The notes under the pieces: generated by a model
Told to the model about the DNA's origin: nothing
The model's database searches: none
Seen by the model: only the letters and a program-made list of their open reading frames with translations
Assembly (NCBI GenBank): GCA_018897475.1
Contig: JAHIKS010000124.1
Location: 1 to 14,108, forward strand
Direction: 5' to 3'
DNA length: 14,108 nucleotides
Origin: Candidatus Altarchaeota archaeon
Lineage (GTDB): Archaea; Altiarchaeota; Altiarchaeia; IMC4; QMZM01
Shown here: positions 10,092 through 14,108 of the stretch, one piece after another
Position numbering within the stretch: the stretch's first letter is position 1
Layout: each line of letters begins with the position of its first letter
Translations under genes and position numbers: made by a program

Positions 10092-11401
10092 TATGCCCCG
10101 AATGCGGAAGCAGCCGCATAATAAAAAAGGGAAGAAGGCAGAGGAAGAGGAGGACCCTGCAGCAGTACAAGTGCAACAGTTGCGGCAGGCACTTCACCGA
10201 GCAGAGGATGGAGAAGAAGATGTACTCCCCGAACGTAATCCTTGCTGCGATGACCCACTTCAACACGGACAGCAACCTGGTTGATGCTGCCAAGAAGGTG
10301 AACAAGCGCTTTGCAGTCAAGACGTATCCCCAGCTGATAAGCGCCTGGCTCAACGAGTTCGAGAAGATAACCTCCTACCAGCGGGTGAGGAAGGCCACGG
10401 GGCCTGTTGAGGACATCATCTTCGAGCACGCTCTTTCGCATCTGCAGCCCTACAACTTCAAGTACCACAAAGTCAAGGTGGAGAGCTTCATCAACGAGTA
10501 CTTCTCCTCTCTCAGGGAATTCCTGGAGAACATTCCGGAGGCCTGTCCCGACGAACTCTTCTGCGACGAGAACCACAGGGGCTCGCAGCTGGATATAGTG
10601 AATGCGGATGACGTCTCGGTCGAGGAGAAGGAAAACTACGCCTGCAAAATTGCCGACCTCGCGCTGAAGGGGGTTGTCGACAACAGGAAGAGGCACGAGG
10701 CAATCCAGCACTTCATGCTCTGTAATGATACTGCAACCGTTGCGGTGGAGGTTCCCGTCTGGCTCTACCCCTGGCAGTTCAATAATCTCAAGCTGTTCTC
10801 GGGAGTGGAGAAGCCGCTCACCGGGCACATTGACCTGCTACAGATGAGGTACGGGTTGATTCATGTTCTGGACTACAAGCCCGGGGCCGAGAGGGAGACT
10901 CCAATCTCGCAGCTGTTCCTGTACGCCCTTGCCCTCAGCAGGAGAACTGGAATCTGGCTCAGGAACTTCCGGTGCGCGTGGTTCGATGACAAGGTGTATT
11001 ATGAGTTCCAGCCCAGCGAGATAATCCTGAAGCACGAGGATGTTCCGGAGAGGGATAGGAAGATGTATGTCCTGGACGAGGGCGCCCACAGGTTCTACAC
11101 CAGCCCGGAGTTTCAGGAGGTGAGGGAGGACTGGGAAAAACCCTCCTCGAACAAAGCATCCGTATCTATAAAAAACAAAAGCAAAACCTCCATCAAAGAC
11201 AGAGGCAAAGTCTCCATCAAAACCAGCACCAAAATTAGCCGGGGTAACGGAAACTTGATAAAAAACCCGTCACCTGTGGGCTTGCTTGGTGCCAGTTTCG
11301 GGGAATCTGGTTCCGGCAAGCTCAAAAACCGCTATCTAGCGAAGTTAGGCACTACGTTAGACTACTCATCAGGTAACGCAGATTTGATAAAAAGCAGGTA
11401 A
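10088..11401 (+). CDS. Zinc-ribbon/HTH protein fused to a PD-(D/E)XK (RecB/Cas4-like) nuclease
   Basis: A 437-aa protein with three parts. Residues 1-40 are a CxxC...CxxC zinc ribbon (C3, C6, C29, C32; YKCNSCGRHFT) of the type that opens IS1/IS1595-like transposases. Residues 45-100 look like the helix-turn-helix following such ribbons (YSPNVILAAM...AWLNEFEK). No DDE catalytic domain follows. Residues 195-290 instead carry RecB-family nuclease motifs: H203 in NRKRHEAIQ, E221 in VAVEVPVWL, D249 in GHIDLL, D262/K264 in HVLDYKPG, and Q275-Y279 in QLFLYALALS. All metal-binding positions are present, so it is probably an active DNase. From residue 350 a K/S-rich tail repeats SIK and runs through local repeats, so the original C-terminus may have been lost. 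The ATG overlaps the preceding ORF's stop. Role unknown: defence, or action at mobile-element ends, are inferences. Confidence 0.8.
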   Translation: MICPECGSSRIIKKGRRQRKRRTLQQYKCNSCGRHFTEQRMEKKMYSPNVILAAMTHFNTDSNLVDAAKKVNKRFAVKTYPQLISAWLNEFEKITSYQRVRKATGPVEDIIFEHALSHLQPYNFKYHKVKVESFINEYFSSLREFLENIPEACPDELFCDENHRGSQLDIVNADDVSVEEKENYACKIADLALKGVVDNRKRHEAIQHFMLCNDTATVAVEVPVWLYPWQFNNLKLFSGVEKPLTGHIDLLQMRYGLIHVLDYKPGAERETPISQLFLYALALSRRTGIWLRNFRCAWFDDKVYYEFQPSEIILKHEDVPERDRKMYVLDEGAHRFYTSPEFQEVREDWEKPSSNKASVSIKNKSKTSIKDRGKVSIKTSTKISRGNGNLIKNPSPVGLLGASFGESGSGKLKNRYLAKLGTTLDYSSGNADLIKSR

Positions 11402-11445
11402 CACAGATTGGAAAAACAAAAACACGCTGAGGTAACGGAAACCGG
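11243..11445 (+). repeat. Dispersed GGTAAC repeats at the nuclease 3' end
   Basis: GGTAAC with a similar following sequence occurs at 11243, 11372, 11397 and 11431. The two longest, GGTAACGGAAACTTGATAAA (11243) and GGTAACGCAGATTTGATAAA (11372), continue through five A's. They span the nuclease tail and the spacer beyond it, implying that this 3' region was built by local duplication. Confidence 0.65.
11342..11355 (+). repeat. Boundary repeat AAGTTAGGCACTAC, copy 4
   Basis: Fourteen bp matching the core of the repeats at 8364, 9299 and 9581, same orientation. Here it is inside the 3' end of the nuclease frame (read as AKLGTTLDYSS), so the insertion or recombination site and the coding region overlap. 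Confidence 0.85.
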
Positions 11446-11641
11446 ACCTGGGAATCGGGCGGCACAGCCGGAATTCGGGAGCCATGCTGCTGCTGATTCG
11501 GGCAGAATTCCCGCTCGGCAAAAACGGGCTCGCTTGCTGCTTGTTTTGGTGATGGTCGGATTCCCGGTTCTCCTGTTGCTCACCTCAATATCCTCGGCGC
11601 CATCAAACTCCAACTGGTACAGTCTGGAGTTCCAAAAATGA
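11408..11641 (+). pseudogene. Orphan signal-peptide ORF, probable remnant of a secreted protein
   Basis: A 77-aa frame with a TTG start. The first 40 residues have no recognisable features. Then follow a basic patch and hydrophobic core (RARLLLVLVMVGFPVLLLL), a signal-peptidase-like TSISSA, and NSNWYSLEFQK. The LamG protein at 12347 starts similarly: hydrophobic core, then SASA, P, ENWYNP. AACTGGTACA is shared at the DNA level. This suggests a truncated surface-protein N-terminus whose body was replaced by the MNT/HEPN pair. The stop overlaps the MNT start as ATGA (11638-11641), so it could also act as a translated leader. Confidence 0.4.
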
Positions 11642-11961
11642 ACGGAAAAGAACCCCTAATCAACAAACTGGTGGATGAAATCAAAGCCGGCTACAAGCCA
11701 GAGAAGATAATCCTCTTCGGCTCCTACGCATGGGGCAAGCCGGACGAAGAGAGCGACATAGACCTCCTCATCATCAAGCAAAGCGAGAAACCATTCCACA
11801 AGAGATGGTCGGACGTCTGCAGGCTGGTATCTGGCCTAAGGAGGGGCATAGCGTTCTCACCGTTCGTCATCACGCCCGAGGAACTCCAGAAAAGGCTGGA
11901 CATGGGCGATCAGTTCTTCAAAAAAATCATAAACGAAGGGGAGGTCTTATATGGCGAATAA
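11638..11961 (+). CDS. mntA: MNT-type nucleotidyltransferase (antitoxin of a HEPN/MNT pair)
   Basis: A 107-aa minimal nucleotidyltransferase. The diagnostic motif is FGSYAWGKPDEESDIDLLII, with GS (28-29) and D40-x-D42. In HEPN/MNT systems MntA neutralises the HEPN RNase by attaching AMP to a tyrosine. The third carboxylate expected on a later strand is not evident: the equivalent strand reads GIAFSPFVITPEEL where xxDxxVxT is usual, so activity may be altered. It overlaps the HEPN gene by 11 nt and its own ATG overlaps the preceding ORF's stop. Codon use resembles the GC-rich host genes, unlike hicBA and relBE. Confidence 0.9.
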   Translation: MNGKEPLINKLVDEIKAGYKPEKIILFGSYAWGKPDEESDIDLLIIKQSEKPFHKRWSDVCRLVSGLRRGIAFSPFVITPEELQKRLDMGDQFFKKIINEGEVLYGE

Positions 11962-12337
11962 CGACTCGTCCATGCCAAAGGACTGGTTCGCCAAAGGCGA
12001 TGCAGACATCCAGACGGTCGAGATACTCCTTGGACATGAAGGGAACATGGAAGTAGCAGCCTCCCATATACAGCAGGCCATTGAGAAATACCTGAAAGGA
12101 TACCTAATCTCGAAGGGCTGGGAACTCAAGAAAACTCATGACCTTGCAGAACTCCTTGACAAGGCAGTGGAATACAACCCCGAACTCGAGGAATTCCGCG
12201 GCTTGTGTGAGGAATCCACGGCCTTTTACTTCGGGTCGAGATACCCCCTCTTTCAGAAGGGACCATCAAAGGAAGAGGTGGAGGAAGCACTCAAAAAAGC
12301 GAGGGCTTTGATTGACGCCATTTCAGAAGAGGTTTAA
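11951..12337 (+). CDS. hepT: HEPN-domain protein (toxin partner of MNT)
   Basis: A 128-aa all-helical HEPN protein of the COG2250 type. Visible are ASHIQQAIEKYLKGYLISKG (37-56), THDLAELLDKA (62-72) and FYFGSRYPLF (92-101). HEPN toxins are typically RNases with an R-x4-6-H motif; a clear copy is not seen here, so either the catalytic residues differ or nucleotide binding is its main role. A good Shine-Dalgarno, GGAGGT (11940-11945), precedes the ATG by 5 nt inside the MNT gene, making this one of the few SD-led starts in the window. The next gene begins only 9 nt after its stop. Confidence 0.88.
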   Translation: MANNDSSMPKDWFAKGDADIQTVEILLGHEGNMEVAASHIQQAIEKYLKGYLISKGWELKKTHDLAELLDKAVEYNPELEEFRGLCEESTAFYFGSRYPLFQKGPSKEEVEEALKKARALIDAISEEV

Positions 12338-12346
12338 CATCAAGAA

Positions 12347-14108
12347 ATGAATCCATCAAAAACACAAGTCAGGAACCTGGTACTCATCCTCCTCCTAGCC
12401 CTGGTCCTCACACTCTCTGCGTCAGCCCCTGAGAACTGGTACAATCCCGACAGCACTGCTGCTGATGTGAACCACGGCATCGACTATGTTCAATCTCTTG
12501 CGAGCACGAACTCAGAGGACTTCTATACCAACACATCCGGCATCTGCATCGTCGGGGCCATCGGGGAGAACACATCCCGCGTCCTCTACCAGTGGTACCG
12601 CAACAACCAGAGCCTCTACGAATACACCTACGGCAACAGCACAGAGAACGAGGTCCTCTACCTCAACTTCGACGAGGGAGAAGGGAACATAGCATACGAC
12701 AAATCCGGGAAGGGGAATGATGGAATCCTGAACGACTCCAACCCCTCAAATTCTGATGGAACTACTCTGCCGCAGTGGGTCACTGGCAGATACGGCAAAG
12801 CCCTGAACTTTGATGGGCTGGATGATAAGGTTAAGTGCACCATAAGTGGAGCAACTGGCTTTTCTAGTGCTGCGACGAGCCTTTGGATAAAAACCACTGA
12901 TAGTGATACCACTCAGCATATTGCTAATGTAATTTACACAAACGTAATATATCTTAATAGATTTGTTGCTGGAAAATTTATTGGTATATGGGATGGAAGC
13001 TCCGGTAATAATGACGCAACCCAAGTTAGTATCACTACTATAAATGATGGAACATGGCACCATATAGCCTCCTCAAATGATGGTTCCACAACAAAAATTT
13101 ATGTTGATGGGGTAGAGGAAAACAGTTATTCAGAAACCTTTGCAATCCCATCCAGTACTGCTTGTAGCATAGGTTCTAATATTGAGCCTTCTCTTTCTAG
13201 TCCTGGTCACTTCCTCAACGGCACCATTGACGAGGTCCTCATCTATGACAGAGTCCTCTCCAACTCCGAAATCCGCAACCAATACCTCTCCGGCCCCCAC
13301 GGCCTTCCTTACTACGAATTCTCAAAGCACGACGAGGTCTTCTGCTCCGCCATCGGCGACGGCTCGCCATCCGAATCCACAAAGACAAACTCCCTGGTCG
13401 CCTACTGGAACTTTGATGGTTTCGCTGAAGGGGATTCAGGAACAGCCGCAGTCCGGGACAACGGCGCCTTCGCAACAGACATAACAAAAGTAAATAACGG
13501 CACGTTCCTCGGCGACACGGTCCTCCTCATGCACTTCGAGGATACGAATGGGAATCTCGGGGCGACGGTGACGGATGAATCCGGCTACGGGAACCACGGA
13601 ACCCTCGGGAACTCCAGCAAGAACGGAACGAACCCCCACTACACCACGGGAATCTCGGGAACGGGATTGGTTTTTAATAATGAGACTAATAAAAATGATC
13701 AAAGTGTGGTTGTGATGGATGACGAGTCTTTACATCTAACTGAACTTACACTATCATACTGGATAAAACCTACATCTAACTCTCATTCCGACAACCTAAA
13801 TCCAATAAGAAGACACCCGAACAACTATGAGTGTGAGTACGGAAGTAGTCTTGGTTTAGCCTGTTATGTATATGACGGTGCCTGGAAATACGTCGCTGCG
13901 ACTATGACTCTTAATGAATGGAACTACATTGCATTTACAGCATCCAGTAGTTCAGGAACAGCAAAAATTTATAAAAATGGAGTGCTGATAGATTCGAGAG
14001 ATGATATAGGGACCGTGAATAGTACGGGTGACGGAAGCTTAATAATAGGTGCCCAAACAGGAAGCCAAACAATCAACGGCTCTATGGACGAGGTCGCCAT
14101 CTACAGCC
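12347..14108 (+). CDS. Secreted LamG-repeat surface protein, 3' end outside window
   Basis: An open frame of 587 codons with no stop, cut by the window end. It begins with a signal peptide: MNPSKTQVRN, core LVLILLLALVLTLSASA, then PENWYN. A first concanavalin A/LamG-type domain runs from about 103 (VLYLNFDEGEG) through ALNFDGLDD, DGTWHHIA and KIYVDGV to NGTIDEVLIYDRVLSNSEI (291-309). At 350-390 a domain start (VAYWNFDG...NNGTFLGD) breaks off and a new start follows at once (VLLMHFEDTNGN, 392). The second full domain ends at NGSMDEVAIYS (577-587). Such modules usually bind glycans or mediate cell-surface contacts. About ten N-x-S/T sequons suggest N-glycosylation. The domain cores are AT-richer than the segments between them. 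It starts 9 nt after hepT. Confidence 0.85.
   Translation, partial: MNPSKTQVRNLVLILLLALVLTLSASAPENWYNPDSTAADVNHGIDYVQSLASTNSEDFYTNTSGICIVGAIGENTSRVLYQWYRNNQSLYEYTYGNSTENEVLYLNFDEGEGNIAYDKSGKGNDGILNDSNPSNSDGTTLPQWVTGRYGKALNFDGLDDKVKCTISGATGFSSAATSLWIKTTDSDTTQHIANVIYTNVIYLNRFVAGKFIGIWDGSSGNNDATQVSITTINDGTWHHIASSNDGSTTKIYVDGVEENSYSETFAIPSSTACSIGSNIEPSLSSPGHFLNGTIDEVLIYDRVLSNSEIRNQYLSGPHGLPYYEFSKHDEVFCSAIGDGSPSESTKTNSLVAYWNFDGFAEGDSGTAAVRDNGAFATDITKVNNGTFLGDTVLLMHFEDTNGNLGATVTDESGYGNHGTLGNSSKNGTNPHYTTGISGTGLVFNNETNKNDQSVVVMDDESLHLTELTLSYWIKPTSNSHSDNLNPIRRHPNNYECEYGSSLGLACYVYDGAWKYVAATMTLNEWNYIAFTASSSSGTAKIYKNGVLIDSRDDIGTVNSTGDGSLIIGAQTGSQTINGSMDEVAIYS

Noticed and set aside
10088..10390. Complete insertion sequence with an active transposase
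   Set aside because: Only the zinc ribbon and HTH resemble a transposase; no DDE or other transposase catalytic domain follows, and no terminal inverted repeats were found around the gene.
9857..10828. 323-aa ORF on the - strand
   Set aside because: It is antisense to the zinc-ribbon nuclease, which has clear conserved motifs; the reverse frame stays open because of GC-rich codon structure.
8364..11355. Integron attC array, since GTTAGGC fits the attC core consensus GTTRRRY
   Set aside because: No complementary RYYYAAC core with a paired imperfect hairpin was found upstream of any copy, and no integron integrase is in the window. The resemblance is limited to seven bases.

Overview
This window is archaeal chromosome. 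The evidence is a replication factor C small subunit, ribosomal proteins eL42 (L44e) and eS27 (S27e), archease, an archaeal-type topoisomerase I, and a tRNA-Ile interrupted by a short intron at the canonical 37/38 position. Promoters fit this: TATA-type boxes (often TTTAAG or TTTATATAAG) lie about 30 nt before start codons, the spacing expected for leaderless mRNAs. The lineage cannot be fixed from the sequence; an uncultured euryarchaeal or DPANN-like archaeon would fit.

Left part (1-7726) is mostly housekeeping. After a hairpin-studded repeat (14-275) come rfcS, two toxin-antitoxin (TA) pairs (hicBA, relBE), a phosphoglucosamine/phosphohexose mutase and an orphan ribbon-helix-helix protein, all on +. 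On - follow rpl44e-rps27e-archease as a tight operon, the intron-bearing tRNA-Ile, and topA; a P-loop kinase starts divergently from topA.

Middle part (7727-9600) is accessory: a second relBE-like pair (antitoxin of only 58 aa), a probable gene remnant, vapBC, a 41-aa ORF on -, and a second hairpin array. A 12-19 bp site, GCAAAAGTTAGGCACTACA or its core, recurs in the same orientation at 8364, 9299, 9581 and 11342. It divides the region into cassette-like blocks carrying vapBC, the hairpin array, and the nuclease locus.

Right part (9600-14108) holds duplicated short leader-like ORFs, a 437-aa protein joining a transposase-style zinc ribbon to a PD-(D/E)XK (RecB/Cas4-like) nuclease domain, an orphan signal-peptide ORF, an MNT/HEPN pair, and the first 587 codons of a secreted LamG-repeat surface protein that runs off the window.

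Main points of interest: (1) hicBA is bracketed by an exact 22-bp copy of the 3' end of rfcS, with a weaker parallel at relBE-2; (2) the zinc-ribbon/PD-(D/E)XK fusion protein; (3) the repeated GTTAGGCACTAC boundary site; (4) two related arrays of different short hairpins; (5) leader-like ORFs whose stop codons overlap the next start as ATGA, twice; (6) a LamG gene with sharp composition changes at conserved module edges and one collapsed module.
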